Origin: Yponomeuta sedellus
Taxonomy: Eukaryota > Arthropoda > Insecta > Lepidoptera > Yponomeutidae
Assembly: GCA_934045075.1 (NCBI GenBank)
Contig: OW203744.1
Location: forward strand, 6,387,795 to 6,451,794
Direction: 5' to 3'
Length of the DNA: 64,000 bases
Position 1 is the stretch's first letter. Each line of letters begins with the position of its first letter. A program made the translations under genes and the position numbers. Below the pieces are notes generated by a model, which was given only the letters and a program-made list of their open reading frames with translations, was not told where the DNA came from and did no database searches. This document shows, in pieces, positions 42,852-55,469 of this stretch.

Positions 42852-42923
42852 GCCCATTGGCTCAATTGGTAGAGCGCTGGTACGGATAGCCAGAGGTTGC
42901 GGGTTCGAATCCCGGCATGGGTG
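42852..42923 (+). tRNA. tRNA-like sequence, direct copy 2
   Basis: Identical 72-nt sequence, 311 bp after the previous copy. Confidence 0.55.
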
Positions 42924-43162
42924 AAATTTTTAGCCTCTAAATAGGTTTTTAAATTTGTTCCTTAGCACGGGTTAGTGCATAAAAAAAATTAAAAATAGTG
43001 TAATCATGTGGGTACAGTGATATCGTTCCGATGTTAAACCTAACTGCAAAGTAGGTGGTCGGGGCTGTAAGTAATGCAATTTGCTTAAGTCAGATGTCGC
43101 TGCCTGTACGTAATACAGAGAATATTGTAAAGAGGTTCGAAATTTCACTGATGCCGTGAGTC

Positions 43163-43234
43163 GCCCATTGGCTCAATTGGTAGAGCGCTGGTACGGATAG
43201 CCAGAGGTTGCGGGTTCGAATCCCGGCATGGGTG
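43163..43234 (+). tRNA. tRNA-like sequence, direct copy 3
   Basis: Identical 72-nt sequence, 311 bp after the previous copy. Confidence 0.55.
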
Positions 43235-43475
43235 AAATTTTTAGCCTCTAAATAGGTTTTTAAATTTGTTCCTTAGCACGGGTTAGTGCATAAAATAAAA
43301 ATTAAAAATAGTGTAATCATGTGGGTACAGTGATATCGTTCCGATGTTAAACCTAACTGCAAAGTAGGTGGTCGGGGCTGTAAGTAATGCAATTTGCTTA
43401 AGTCAGATGTCGCTGCCTGTACGTAATACAGAGAATATTGTAAAGAGGTTCGAAATTTCACTGATGCCGTGAGTC

Positions 43476-43547
43476 GCCCATTGGCTCAATTGGTAGAGCG
43501 CTGGTACGGATAGCCAGAGGTTGCGGGTTCGAATCCCGGCATGGGTG
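43476..43547 (+). tRNA. tRNA-like sequence, direct copy 4
   Basis: Identical 72-nt sequence, 313 bp after the previous copy because of two extra bases in an A-rich run near 43293. The element ends 27 bp later. Confidence 0.55.
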
Positions 43548-44326
43548 AAATTTTTAGCCTCTAAATAGGTTTTTAAATACACTATTACATTTTAATTATA
43601 ATAGTATGCATGACCTGTAACATACATATATCATATGAATTTCAATTGTTCTAATTGTAATAGTTGTTCTAATAAGAATAGTATTTCAAAGATTTTAATT
43701 TTCGCTACTCACGTCAAATCAAAAATGTAACACTAAAATATACAAGTTACGATTAACCTACTTCTAATAATTCAAATTCAAATAATTTTATTTCGACGTA
43801 AAGAATTGACATTCTGTTTGCTGAATGTCAATGTACAATGTAAAATGTAAGCCGCCGCCTTCGGGCCGTATTGTAGTGGAGAAAAAGGCAGCGGGAAAAA
43901 AAACTCCACTCTGACCATCTTTTCTCAAATCTTCTTAAAACCAAATACATCAGTTGCCATTATGTAAACCTAATAAGATTTCATGATTGCCATTAACAAC
44001 CCCAAATGCCAAAGCATCAGTCAAATGTCTCACAATAATAGGGGAAAACATAATTGCTGCGGCCAGACACACGAACAGCACTCGTTCACGAGCATAACGC
44101 AGTGCTCAGCCATCATCAGTCTCAACCATTTTGGAGGGAGATAGATGACCCGAACACCACGCTACCATTCGAATGACCTTTAGCAAACTTGCAGTTAAGT
44201 TTTTGTCAGTTATATAATGTATCATATAGTTATTAATATGCAATCACGTTGTCTGTACACACTTGTATGATAAAATATGTTATACTTAGTTATACTTAAC
44301 AATACAATCGCGGTGGAATTGGTTTA

Positions 44327-44575
44327 CTACCACGGATTAGGATCGTTTATATAGTCGTCTATTCTATAATATGCCTTTTTACATAGCGATTTTTTAATGA
44401 AAGTTTTAAATTTTTTTTCAGACAAGCATAGAACACGTTCTGGAATTTTGTTGTAAAAACGAACGCAGTAACCTACAAATGATGTGCCTACCTTGGCTAA
44501 TCGGAATTTAGTACAAGCAATCTTGTTTCTATTCCTTGTGTTTACGTTATGAACGTCCCTATTTAATTTAAACAT
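44327..44575 (-). pseudogene. LINE tail, unit 7
   Basis: Consensus 82-codon tail. The unit carries the longer CACGTCAAATC form near 43710. With the 1,304-bp insertion this accounts exactly for the 4,483-bp spacing. Confidence 0.75.
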
Positions 44576-44813
44576 AGTTATATTTTTCCCTAAAATTATT
44601 TTTATTTACTATGTATTTAACTTAATTACACTATATTTCGTATTTAGATTAAAATATCTTACGTATAATGACTCTTAAATTATTGTTTGTATAATGTTAA
44701 AACTGTACCCTCGATGCTACTCGCCGTGGCCTCGGTAATTACACTATTTAAACGTTCATTCTGTACCCTCCATGCTACTCGCGGTGGCCTCGGAAATTCC
44801 GTTAATGTATGGT

Positions 44814-45935
44814 CTAGCGCGGGCTAGTTATCATACGCCGTACTGTTGCATTCGTACGATTTTGCTGTGAGTCGGAGATGGACACAAAGCGTCCAAAATC
44901 CAAGCCCTCAGGCATCCTACGTCTCGCATTACGGTTTTGAATCCATGCATTAGGAATCACAAACTGGTTAGCTGCTGTTCCTTCGACACAACACCAATTA
45001 GTGTGTGTTCCTGCAATGGCTTCTTTCACTACCTGATACCCCATGACATATGAAGCACCAAAGGTGGTGATCGGCGCGGCGGTGGCTGATGTAGGTCTGA
45101 CGACCAGTTCAGTCCACTTTGCTGCGACGTTTTGATTCTCGTCAGTTGGCACTGACTTAATCAATTGTGCCGAGTCTCCTTCGACGGTTAGCGCATCGAG
45201 CTTCACTTTCTCAACACGGAATGTTGGACATCCGGCGAAGTAGTCACTCACTTGCTGCACTAATCGTAGATTGAATCTCGTATCAGCTATCTGTTCGCGG
45301 AAGGCCGTCGCCGTAATCCCTAAGGATTCAAGCGCGATTCTGACTTCCTCTTTTCGATGGCCGATTGCTCCAAAGTTCCCAATCATGGATCGGGTCGCTC
45401 TGGTATTGGCTGGTAGCACTCTAAAGTTTGGCACAGGTTGCGCCGCTTCATTTGCTTCCGCCATCAGGACATCTCCACAGATACCCAAGGAGGGCACCTC
45501 TTCGTAGAGATTATGCGTGTCGGTATCTATCACTGCCGAGTGATAACCACCAAAGCCCTGAGCTACGCTTACAGGTAGGACGTGGTTTTCAAGATTGACA
45601 GTTTTACCTGTCGCATCTTTAACCGCGCCTATTCCCTTTAACATATACTGTTCTTTAAAAGTCAAAGTCGTGTTTCCACGCTTCGCTTTTATATCTAATA
45701 AACGTGCCCACAGAACTGCTGTTGTGTAGTACATCAGCATACCCCTGGTCATCTGTTTATTAAGATTTTTGTCATCGCCACCAATGGAGGCGTAGACTTC
45801 TTCTACTAGATCTGGTAATCTGCCGAAAGTCGGCGAGATCTCCTGATCTGTATGAAGTTCACGGACTGAAACGTCAATTGTCATCTTGACTGCCTTCGCT
45901 GATCCATCCGTAATATTTGAAAAATCGTGCTTCAT
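44814..45935 (-). CDS. Virus-like protein, array copy 8
   Basis: Protein identical to the consensus; flank of the right-hand subfamily. Confidence 0.7.
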   Translation of the reverse strand: MKHDFSNITDGSAKAVKMTIDVSVRELHTDQEISPTFGRLPDLVEEVYASIGGDDKNLNKQMTRGMLMYYTTAVLWARLLDIKAKRGNTTLTFKEQYMLKGIGAVKDATGKTVNLENHVLPVSVAQGFGGYHSAVIDTDTHNLYEEVPSLGICGDVLMAEANEAAQPVPNFRVLPANTRATRSMIGNFGAIGHRKEEVRIALESLGITATAFREQIADTRFNLRLVQQVSDYFAGCPTFRVEKVKLDALTVEGDSAQLIKSVPTDENQNVAAKWTELVVRPTSATAAPITTFGASYVMGYQVVKEAIAGTHTNWCCVEGTAANQFVIPNAWIQNRNARRRMPEGLDFGRFVSISDSQQNRTNATVRRMITSPR

Positions 45936-47501
45936 CGTTAGAAAGTCATATATTCTACTATTACGGTTCTCTTTAGGATGTTTCTTCTATTCATCAAAAA
46001 AATCCATTTTCGAAACTGCGAATCCGTATTCTGAAACAACAGACAAAAAAATAAAGTTCCCCTCAAGTGCGCGAGCTAAAATGAAATTTATTTGAAACTT
46101 AATAGATATCGCTATCATATACAACGATAAACGGGCGCCAAAAGGTAGACCTGCTCATGAGCACTCGAGGAAAGATAATAAAAAATATATCCCTAATTTT
46201 TTTTTGTTACAAATTTAAGTTAGAAATATTTTGAAAATTTACACCTTTAATGATATTTTGAGCTACCACGATCACAAGGTTTTTTTGTATCGGATACCTA
46301 ATTAGTACAACTATTCACCACAACTCTTAAAAATACTAATATGCCCGCAGTTATTACACAAAAAATTATCAAAATATTTTAACAAAGAAACCAAAATTCT
46401 TAATTGTTTTGTTTTTAGTAATAAATTTTACTATGTTCCAAAGATTGTTTTGTTATTTAAAAAAATTAGAAATAAAACAATGGTAACTATTTGTGTAATA
46501 AATTTATTACACAAATAGTTACACAAATACTAAATAAAATGTTGACGTCAATTTAGCCAAGCCAAAATTGCATTTTATAATAGCTATAATAAAAATCTAT
46601 GTGTGTAAATTTTTATATTTACCCTTGGAAGTCTTTTTACATTACAATTATAAAATATTTTTTTTATAAATTATCAAAAAGTACAACAAATAGAAAAAAA
46701 ATTAAGATTTTACACTTGTACAGTTACAATTGTATAGTTTGGAATACTATTTCAAATACACTATTACATTTTAAATATAATAGTATGCATGACCTGTAAC
46801 ATACATATATCATATGAATTTCAATTGTTCTAATTGTAATAGTTGTTCTAATAAGAATAGTATTTCAAAGATTTTAATTTTCGCTACTCACGAAAATCAA
46901 AAATGTAACACTAAAATATACAAGTTACGATTAACCTACTTCTAATAATTCAAATTCAAATAATTTTATTTCGACGTAAAGAATTGACATTCTGTTTGCT
47001 GAATGTCAATGTACAATGTAAAATGTAAGCCGCCGCCTTCGGGCCGTATTGTAGTGGAGAAAAAGGCAGCGGGAAAAAAAACTCCACTCTGACCATCTTT
47101 TCTCAAATCTTCTTAAAACCAAATACATCAGTTGCCATTATGTAAACCTAATAAGATTTCATGATTGCCATTAACAACCCCAAATGCCAAAGCATCAGTC
47201 AAATGTCTCACAATAATAGGGGAAAACATAATTGCTGCGGCCAGACACACGAACAGCACTCGTTCACGAGCATAACGCAGTGCTCAGCCATCATCAGTCT
47301 CAACCATTTTGGAGGGAGATAGATGACCCGAACACCACGCTACCATTCGAATGACCTTTAGCAAACTTGCAGTTAAGTTTTTGTCAGTTATATAATGTAT
47401 CATATAGTTATTAATATGCAATCACGTTGTCTGTACACACTTGTATGATAAAATATGTTATACTTAGTTATACTTAACAATACAATCGCGGTGGAATTGG
47501 T

Positions 47502-47753
47502 TTACCACCACGGATTAGGATCGTTTATATAGTCGTCTATTCTATAATATGCCTTTTTACATAGCGATTTTTTAATGAAAGTTTTAAATTTTTTTTCAGA
47601 CAAGCATAGAACACGTTCTGGAATTTTGTTGTAAAAACGAACGCAGTAACCTACAAATGATGTGCCTACCTTGGCTAATCGGAATTTAGTACAAGCAATC
47701 TTGTTTCTATTCCTTGTGTTTACGTTATGAACGTCCCTATTTAATTTAAACAT
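47502..47753 (-). pseudogene. LINE tail, unit 8
   Basis: 83-codon form ending PNPWW (CCACC variant), as in units 1 and 13. Confidence 0.75.
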
Positions 47754-47991
47754 AGTTATATTTTTCCCTAAAATTATTTTTATTTACTATGTATTTAACT
47801 TAATTACACTATATTTCGTATTTAGATTAAAATATCTTACGTATAATGACTCTTAAATTATTGTTTGTATAATGTTAAAACTGTACCCTCGATGCTACTC
47901 GCCGTGGCCTCGGTAATTACACTATTTAAACGTTCATTCTGTACCCTCCATGCTACTCGCGGTGGCCTCGGAAATTCCGTTAATGTATGGT

Positions 47992-49113
47992 CTAGCGCGG
48001 GCTAGTTATCATACGCCGTACTGTTGCATTCGTACGATTTTGCTGTGAGTCGGAGATGGACACAAAGCGTCCAAAATCCAAGCCCTCAGGCATCCTACGT
48101 CTCGCATTACGGTTTTGAATCCATGCATTAGGAATCACAAACTGGTTAGCTGCTGTTCCTTCGACACAACACCAATTAGTGTGTGTTCCTGCAATGGCTT
48201 CTTTCACTACCTGATACCCCATGACATATGAAGCACCAAAGGTGGTGATCGGCGCGGCGGTGGCTGATGTAGGTCTGACGACCAGTTCAGTCCACTTTGC
48301 TGCGACGTTTTGATTCTCGTCAGTTGGCACTGACTTAATCAATTGTGCCGAGTCTCCTTCGACGGTTAGCGCATCGAGCTTCACTTTCTCAACACGGAAT
48401 GTTGGACATCCGGCGAAGTAGTCACTCACTTGCTGCACTAATCGTAGATTGAATCTCGTATCAGCTATCTGTTCGCGGAAGGCCGTCGCCGTAATCCCTA
48501 AGGATTCAAGCGCGATTCTGACTTCCTCTTTTCGATGGCCGATTGCTCCAAAGTTCCCAATCATGGATCGGGTCGCTCTGGTATTGGCTGGTAGCACTCT
48601 AAAGTTTGGCACAGGTTGCGCCGCTTCATTTGCTTCCGCCATCAGGACATCTCCACAGATACCCAAGGAGGGCACCTCTTCGTAGAGATTATGCGTGTCG
48701 GTATCTATCACTGCCGAGTGATAACCACCAAAGCCCTGAGCTACGCTTACAGGTAGGACGTGGTTTTCAAGATTGACAGTTTTACCTGTCGCATCTTTAA
48801 CCGCGCCTATTCCCTTTAACATATACTGTTCTTTAAAAGTCAAAGTCGTGTTTCCACGCTTCGCTTTTATATCTAATAAACGTGCCCACAGAACTGCTGT
48901 TGTGTAGTACATCAGCATACCCCTGGTCATCTGTTTATTAAGATTTTTGTCATCGCCACCAATGGAGGCGTAGACTTCTTCTACTAGATCTGGTAATCTG
49001 CCGAAAGTCGGCGAGATCTCCTGATCTGTATGAAGTTCACGGACTGAAACGTCAATTGTCATCTTGACTGCCTTCGCTGATCCATCCGTAATATTTGAAA
49101 AATCGTGCTTCAT
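47992..49113 (-). CDS. Virus-like protein, array copy 9
   Basis: Protein identical to the consensus. Confidence 0.7.
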   Translation of the reverse strand: MKHDFSNITDGSAKAVKMTIDVSVRELHTDQEISPTFGRLPDLVEEVYASIGGDDKNLNKQMTRGMLMYYTTAVLWARLLDIKAKRGNTTLTFKEQYMLKGIGAVKDATGKTVNLENHVLPVSVAQGFGGYHSAVIDTDTHNLYEEVPSLGICGDVLMAEANEAAQPVPNFRVLPANTRATRSMIGNFGAIGHRKEEVRIALESLGITATAFREQIADTRFNLRLVQQVSDYFAGCPTFRVEKVKLDALTVEGDSAQLIKSVPTDENQNVAAKWTELVVRPTSATAAPITTFGASYVMGYQVVKEAIAGTHTNWCCVEGTAANQFVIPNAWIQNRNARRRMPEGLDFGRFVSISDSQQNRTNATVRRMITSPR

Positions 49114-50682
49114 CGTTAGAAAGTCATATATTCTACTATTACGGTTCTCTTTAGGATGTTTCTTCTATTCATCAAAAAAATCCATTTTCGAAACTGCGAA
49201 TCCGTATTCTGAAACAACAGACAAAAAAATAAAGTTCCCCTCAAGTGCGCGAGCTAAAATGAAATTTATTTGAAACTTAATAGATATCGCTATCATATAC
49301 AACGATAAACGGGCGCCAAAAGGTAGACCTGCTCATGAGCACTCGAGGAAAGATAATAAAAAATATATCCCTAATTTTTTTTTGTTACAAATTTAAGTTA
49401 GAAATATTTTGAAAATTTACACCTTTAATGATATTTTGAGCTACCACGATCACAAGGTTTTTTTGTATCGGATACCTAATTAGTACAACTATTCACCACA
49501 ACTCTTAAAAATACTAATATGCCCGCAGTTATTACACAAAAAATTATCAAAATATTTTAACAAAGAAACCAAAATTCTTAATTGTTTTGTTTTTAGTAAT
49601 AAATTTTACTATGTTCCAAAGATTGTTTTGTTATTTAAAAAAATTAGAAATAAAACAATGGTAACTATTTGTGTAATAAATTTATTACACAAATAGTTAC
49701 ACAAATACTAAATAAAATGTTGACGTCAATTTAGCCAAGCCAAAATTGCATTTTATAATAGCTATAATAAAAATCTATGTGTGTAAATTTTTATATTTAC
49801 CCTTGGAAGTCTTTTTACATTACAATTATAAAATATTTTTTTTATAAATTATCAAAAAGTACAACAAATAGAAAAAAAATTAAGATTTTACACTTGTACA
49901 GTTACAATTGTATAGTTTGGAATACTATTTCAAATACACTATTACATTTTAAATATAATAGTATGCATGACCTGTAACATACATATATCATATGAATTTC
50001 AATTGTTCTAATTGTAATAGTTGTTCTAATAAGAATAGTATTTCAAAGATTTTAATTTTCGCTACTCACGAAAATCAAAAATGTAACACTAAAATATACA
50101 AGTTACGATTAACCTACTTCTAATAATTCAAATTCAAATAATTTTATTTCGACGTAAAGAATTGACATTCTGTTTGCTGAATGTCAATGTACAATGTAAA
50201 ATGTAAGCCGCCGCCTTCGGGCCGTATTGTAGTGGAGAAAAAGGCAGCGGGAAAAAAAACTCCACTCTGACCATCTTTTCTCAAATCTTCTTAAAACCAA
50301 ATACATCAGTTGCCATTATGTAAACCTAATAAGATTTCATGATTGCCATTAACAACCCCAAATGCCAAAGCATCAGTCAAATGTCTCACAATAATAGGGG
50401 AAAACATAATTGCTGCGGCCAGACACACGAACAGCACTCGTTCACGAGCATAACGCAGTGCTCAGCCATCATCAGTCTCAACCATTTTGGAGGGAGATAG
50501 ATGACCCGAACACCACGCTACCATTCGAATGACCTTTAGCAAACTTGCAGTTAAGTTTTTGTCAGTTATATAATGTATCATATAGTTATTAATATGCAAT
50601 CACGTTGTCTGTACACACTTGTATGATAAAATATGTTATACTTAGTTATACTTAACAATACAATCGCGGTGGAATTGGTTTA

Positions 50683-50931
50683 CTACCACGGATTAGGATC
50701 GTTTATATAGTCGTCTATTCTATAATATGCCTTTTTACATAGCGATTTTTTAATGAAAGTTTTAAATTTTTTTTCAGACAAGCATAGAACACGTTCTGGA
50801 ATTTTGTTGTAAAAACGAACGCAGTAACCTACAAATGATGTGCCTACCTTGGCTAATCGGAATTTAGTACAAGCAATCTTGTTTCTATTCCTTGTGTTTA
50901 CGTTATGAACGTCCCTATTTAATTTAAACAT
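50683..50931 (-). pseudogene. LINE tail, unit 9
   Basis: Consensus 82-codon tail. Confidence 0.75.
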
Positions 50932-51169
50932 AGTTATATTTTTCCCTAAAATTATTTTTATTTACTATGTATTTAACTTAATTACACTATATTTCGTATT
51001 TAGATTAAAATATCTTACGTATAATGACTCTTAAATTATTGTTTGTATAATGTTAAAACTGTACCCTCGATGCTACTCGCCGTGGCCTCGGTAATTACAC
51101 TATTTAAACGTTCATTCTGTACCCTCCATGCTACTCGCGGTGGCCTCGGAAATTCCGTTAATGTATGGT

Positions 51170-52291
51170 CTAGCGCGGGCTAGTTATCATACGCCGTACT
51201 GTTGCATTCGTACGATTTTGCTGTGAGTCGGAGATGGACACAAAGCGTCCAAAATCCAAGCCCTCAGGCATCCTACGTCTCGCATTACGGTTTTGAATCC
51301 ATGCATTAGGAATCACAAACTGGTTAGCTGCTGTTCCTTCGACACAACACCAATTAGTGTGTGTTCCTGCAATGGCTTCTTTCACTACCTGATACCCCAT
51401 GACATATGAAGCACCAAAGGTGGTGATCGGCGCGGCGGTGGCTGATGTAGGTCTGACGACCAGTTCAGTCCACTTTGCTGCGACGTTTTGATTCTCGTCA
51501 GTTGGCACTGACTTAATCAATTGTGCCGAGTCTCCTTCGACGGTTAGCGCATCGAGCTTCACTTTCTCAACACGGAATGTTGGACATCCGGCGAAGTAGT
51601 CACTCACTTGCTGCACTAATCGTAGATTGAATCTCGTATCAGCTATCTGTTCGCGGAAGGCCGTCGCCGTAATCCCTAAGGATTCAAGCGCGATTCTGAC
51701 TTCCTCTTTTCGATGGCCGATTGCTCCAAAGTTCCCAATCATGGATCGGGTCGCTCTGGTATTGGCTGGTAGCACTCTAAAGTTTGGCACAGGTTGCGCC
51801 GCTTCATTTGCTTCCGCCATCAGGACATCTCCACAGATACCCAAGGAGGGCACCTCTTCGTAGAGATTATGCGTGTCGGTATCTATCACTGCCGAGTGAT
51901 AACCACCAAAGCCCTGAGCTACGCTTACAGGTAGGACGTGGTTTTCAAGATTGACAGTTTTACCTGTCGCATCTTTAACCGCGCCTATTCCCTTTAACAT
52001 ATACTGTTCTTTAAAAGTCAAAGTCGTGTTTCCACGCTTCGCTTTTATATCTAATAAACGTGCCCACAGAACTGCTGTTGTGTAGTACATCAGCATACCC
52101 CTGGTCATCTGTTTATTAAGATTTTTGTCATCGCCACCAATGGAGGCGTAGACTTCTTCTACTAGATCTGGTAATCTGCCGAAAGTCGGCGAGATCTCCT
52201 GATCTGTATGAAGTTCACGGACTGAAACGTCAATTGTCATCTTGACTGCCTTCGCTGATCCATCCGTAATATTTGAAAAATCGTGCTTCAT
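51170..52291 (-). CDS. Virus-like protein, array copy 10
   Basis: Protein identical to the consensus. A private A-to-T change lies in the flank near 52724. Confidence 0.7.
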   Translation of the reverse strand: MKHDFSNITDGSAKAVKMTIDVSVRELHTDQEISPTFGRLPDLVEEVYASIGGDDKNLNKQMTRGMLMYYTTAVLWARLLDIKAKRGNTTLTFKEQYMLKGIGAVKDATGKTVNLENHVLPVSVAQGFGGYHSAVIDTDTHNLYEEVPSLGICGDVLMAEANEAAQPVPNFRVLPANTRATRSMIGNFGAIGHRKEEVRIALESLGITATAFREQIADTRFNLRLVQQVSDYFAGCPTFRVEKVKLDALTVEGDSAQLIKSVPTDENQNVAAKWTELVVRPTSATAAPITTFGASYVMGYQVVKEAIAGTHTNWCCVEGTAANQFVIPNAWIQNRNARRRMPEGLDFGRFVSISDSQQNRTNATVRRMITSPR

Positions 52292-53860
52292 CGTTAGAAA
52301 GTCATATATTCTACTATTACGGTTCTCTTTAGGATGTTTCTTCTATTCATCAAAAAAATCCATTTTCGAAACTGCGAATCCGTATTCTGAAACAACAGAC
52401 AAAAAAATAAAGTTCCCCTCAAGTGCGCGAGCTAAAATGAAATTTATTTGAAACTTAATAGATATCGCTATCATATACAACGATAAACGGGCGCCAAAAG
52501 GTAGACCTGCTCATGAGCACTCGAGGAAAGATAATAAAAAATATATCCCTAATTTTTTTTTGTTACAAATTTAAGTTAGAAATATTTTGAAAATTTACAC
52601 CTTTAATGATATTTTGAGCTACCACGATCACAAGGTTTTTTTGTATCGGATACCTAATTAGTACAACTATTCACCACAACTCTTAAAAATACTAATATGC
52701 CCGCAGTTATTACACAAAAAATTTTCAAAATATTTTAACAAAGAAACCAAAATTCTTAATTGTTTTGTTTTTAGTAATAAATTTTACTATGTTCCAAAGA
52801 TTGTTTTGTTATTTAAAAAAATTAGAAATAAAACAATGGTAACTATTTGTGTAATAAATTTATTACACAAATAGTTACACAAATACTAAATAAAATGTTG
52901 ACGTCAATTTAGCCAAGCCAAAATTGCATTTTATAATAGCTATAATAAAAATCTATGTGTGTAAATTTTTATATTTACCCTTGGAAGTCTTTTTACATTA
53001 CAATTATAAAATATTTTTTTTATAAATTATCAAAAAGTACAACAAATAGAAAAAAAATTAAGATTTTACACTTGTACAGTTACAATTGTATAGTTTGGAA
53101 TACTATTTCAAATACACTATTACATTTTAAATATAATAGTATGCATGACCTGTAACATACATATATCATATGAATTTCAATTGTTCTAATTGTAATAGTT
53201 GTTCTAATAAGAATAGTATTTCAAAGATTTTAATTTTCGCTACTCACGAAAATCAAAAATGTAACACTAAAATATACAAGTTACGATTAACCTACTTCTA
53301 ATAATTCAAATTCAAATAATTTTATTTCGACGTAAAGAATTGACATTCTGTTTGCTGAATGTCAATGTACAATGTAAAATGTAAGCCGCCGCCTTCGGGC
53401 CGTATTGTAGTGGAGAAAAAGGCAGCGGGAAAAAAAACTCCACTCTGACCATCTTTTCTCAAATCTTCTTAAAACCAAATACATCAGTTGCCATTATGTA
53501 AACCTAATAAGATTTCATGATTGCCATTAACAACCCCAAATGCCAAAGCATCAGTCAAATGTCTCACAATAATAGGGGAAAACATAATTGCTGCGGCCAG
53601 ACACACGAACAGCACTCGTTCACGAGCATAACGCAGTGCTCAGCCATCATCAGTCTCAACCATTTTGGAGGGAGATAGATGACCCGAACACCACGCTACC
53701 ATTCGAATGACCTTTAGCAAACTTGCAGTTAAGTTTTTGTCAGTTATATAATGTATCATATAGTTATTAATATGCAATCACGTTGTCTGTACACACTTGT
53801 ATGATAAAATATGTTATACTTAGTTATACTTAACAATACAATCGCGGTGGAATTGGTTTA

Positions 53861-54109
53861 CTACCACGGATTAGGATCGTTTATATAGTCGTCTATTCTA
53901 TAATATGCCTTTTTACATAGCGATTTTTTAATGAAAGTTTTAAATTTTTTTTCAGACAAGCATAGAACACGTTCTGGAATTTTGTTGTAAAAACGAACGC
54001 AGTAACCTACAAATGATGTGCCTACCTTGGCTAATCGGAATTTAGTACAAGCAATCTTGTTTCTATTCCTTGTGTTTACGTTATGAACGTCCCTATTTAA
54101 TTTAAACAT
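53861..54109 (-). pseudogene. LINE tail, unit 10
   Basis: Consensus 82-codon tail. Confidence 0.75.
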
Positions 54110-54347
54110 AGTTATATTTTTCCCTAAAATTATTTTTATTTACTATGTATTTAACTTAATTACACTATATTTCGTATTTAGATTAAAATATCTTACGTAT
54201 AATGACTCTTAAATTATTGTTTGTATAATGTTAAAACTGTACCCTCGATGCTACTCGCCGTGGCCTCGGTAATTACACTATTTAAACGTTCATTCTGTAC
54301 CCTCCATGCTACTCGCGGTGGCCTCGGAAATTCCGTTAATGTATGGT

Positions 54348-55469
54348 CTAGCGCGGGCTAGTTATCATACGCCGTACTGTTGCATTCGTACGATTTTGCT
54401 GTGAGTCGGAGATGGACACAAAGCGTCCAAAATCCAAGCCCTCAGGCATCCTACGTCTCGCATTACGGTTTTGAATCCATGCATTAGGAATCACAAACTG
54501 GTTAGCTGCTGTTCCTTCGACACAACACCAATTAGTGTGTGTTCCTGCAATGGCTTCTTTCACTACCTGATACCCCATGACATATGAAGCACCAAAGGTG
54601 GTGATCGGCGCGGCGGTGGCTGATGTAGGTCTGACGACCAGTTCAGTCCACTTTGCTGCGACGTTTTGATTCTCGTCAGTTGGCACTGACTTAATCAATT
54701 GTGCCGAGTCTCCTTCGACGGTTAGCGCATCGAGCTTCACTTTCTCAACACGGAATGTTGGACATCCGGCGAAGTAGTCACTCACTTGCTGCACTAATCG
54801 TAGATTGAATCTCGTATCAGCTATCTGTTCGCGGAAGGCCGTCGCCGTAATCCCTAAGGATTCAAGCTCGATTCTGACTTCCTCTTTTCGATGGCCGATT
54901 GCTCCAAAGTTCCCAATCATGGATCGGGTCGCTCTGGTATTGGCTGGTAGCACTCTAAAGTTTGGCACAGGTTGCGCCGCTTCATTTGCTTCCGCCATCA
55001 GGACATCTCCACAGATACCCAAGGAGGGCACCTCTTCGTAGAGATTATGCGTGTCGGTATCTATCACTGCCGAGTGATAACCACCAAAGCCCTGAGCTAC
55101 GCTTACAGGTAGGACGTGGTTTTCAAGATTGACAGTTTCACCTGTCGCATCTTTAACCGCGCCTATTCCCTTTAACATATACTGTTCTTTAAAAGTCAAA
55201 GTCGTGTTTCCACGCTTCGCTTTTATATCTAATAAACGTGCCCACAGAACTGCTGTTGTGTAGTACATCAGCATACCCCTGGTCATCTGTTTATTAAGAT
55301 TTTTGTCATCGCCACCAATGGAGGCGTAGACTTCTTCTACTAGATCTGGTAATCTGCCGAAAGTCGGCGAGATCTCCTGATCTGTATGAAGTTCACGGAC
55401 TGAAACGTCAATTGTCATCTTGACTGCCTTCGCTGATCCATCCGTAATATTTGAAAAATCGTGCTTCAT
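54348..55469 (-). CDS. Virus-like protein, array copy 11 (K111E, A201E)
   Basis: Open over all 373 codons with two substitutions, Lys111 to Glu and Ala201 to Glu. Both are shared only with copy 12, as are flank changes near 55501 (CGGATCTC) and 56475 (ACTTTTAAT). Confidence 0.7.
   Translation of the reverse strand: MKHDFSNITDGSAKAVKMTIDVSVRELHTDQEISPTFGRLPDLVEEVYASIGGDDKNLNKQMTRGMLMYYTTAVLWARLLDIKAKRGNTTLTFKEQYMLKGIGAVKDATGETVNLENHVLPVSVAQGFGGYHSAVIDTDTHNLYEEVPSLGICGDVLMAEANEAAQPVPNFRVLPANTRATRSMIGNFGAIGHRKEEVRIELESLGITATAFREQIADTRFNLRLVQQVSDYFAGCPTFRVEKVKLDALTVEGDSAQLIKSVPTDENQNVAAKWTELVVRPTSATAAPITTFGASYVMGYQVVKEAIAGTHTNWCCVEGTAANQFVIPNAWIQNRNARRRMPEGLDFGRFVSISDSQQNRTNATVRRMITSPR

Larger units (their letters stand above)
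42286..43574 (+). mobile_element. Multimeric tRNA-like mobile element inserted in array unit 7
   Basis: The 1,289-bp insert lies between two copies of AAATACACTATTACA (42271-42285 and 43575-43589), a 15-bp target-site duplication. It begins TTACACTATTTTT with one inverted unit (42286-42525). Four direct units follow; tRNA-like parts start at 42541, 42852, 43163 and 43476, spacings 311, 311 and 313 bp. It ends at AGGTTTTT. The inverted arm 42286-42452 pairs over 167 nt with 42526-42692, giving a giant hairpin with a 73-nt loop. Termini equal those of the 371-bp element at 8938. No protein is encoded. It is absent from all other visible units, so it arrived after amplification. Confidence 0.9.

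Noticed and set aside
42286..43574. CRISPR-like or ordinary tRNA gene cluster
   Set aside because: Units are 311 bp with whole-unit identity and a target-site duplication around the whole block, in an insect genome. This is a mobile element, not a CRISPR array or a host tRNA cluster.
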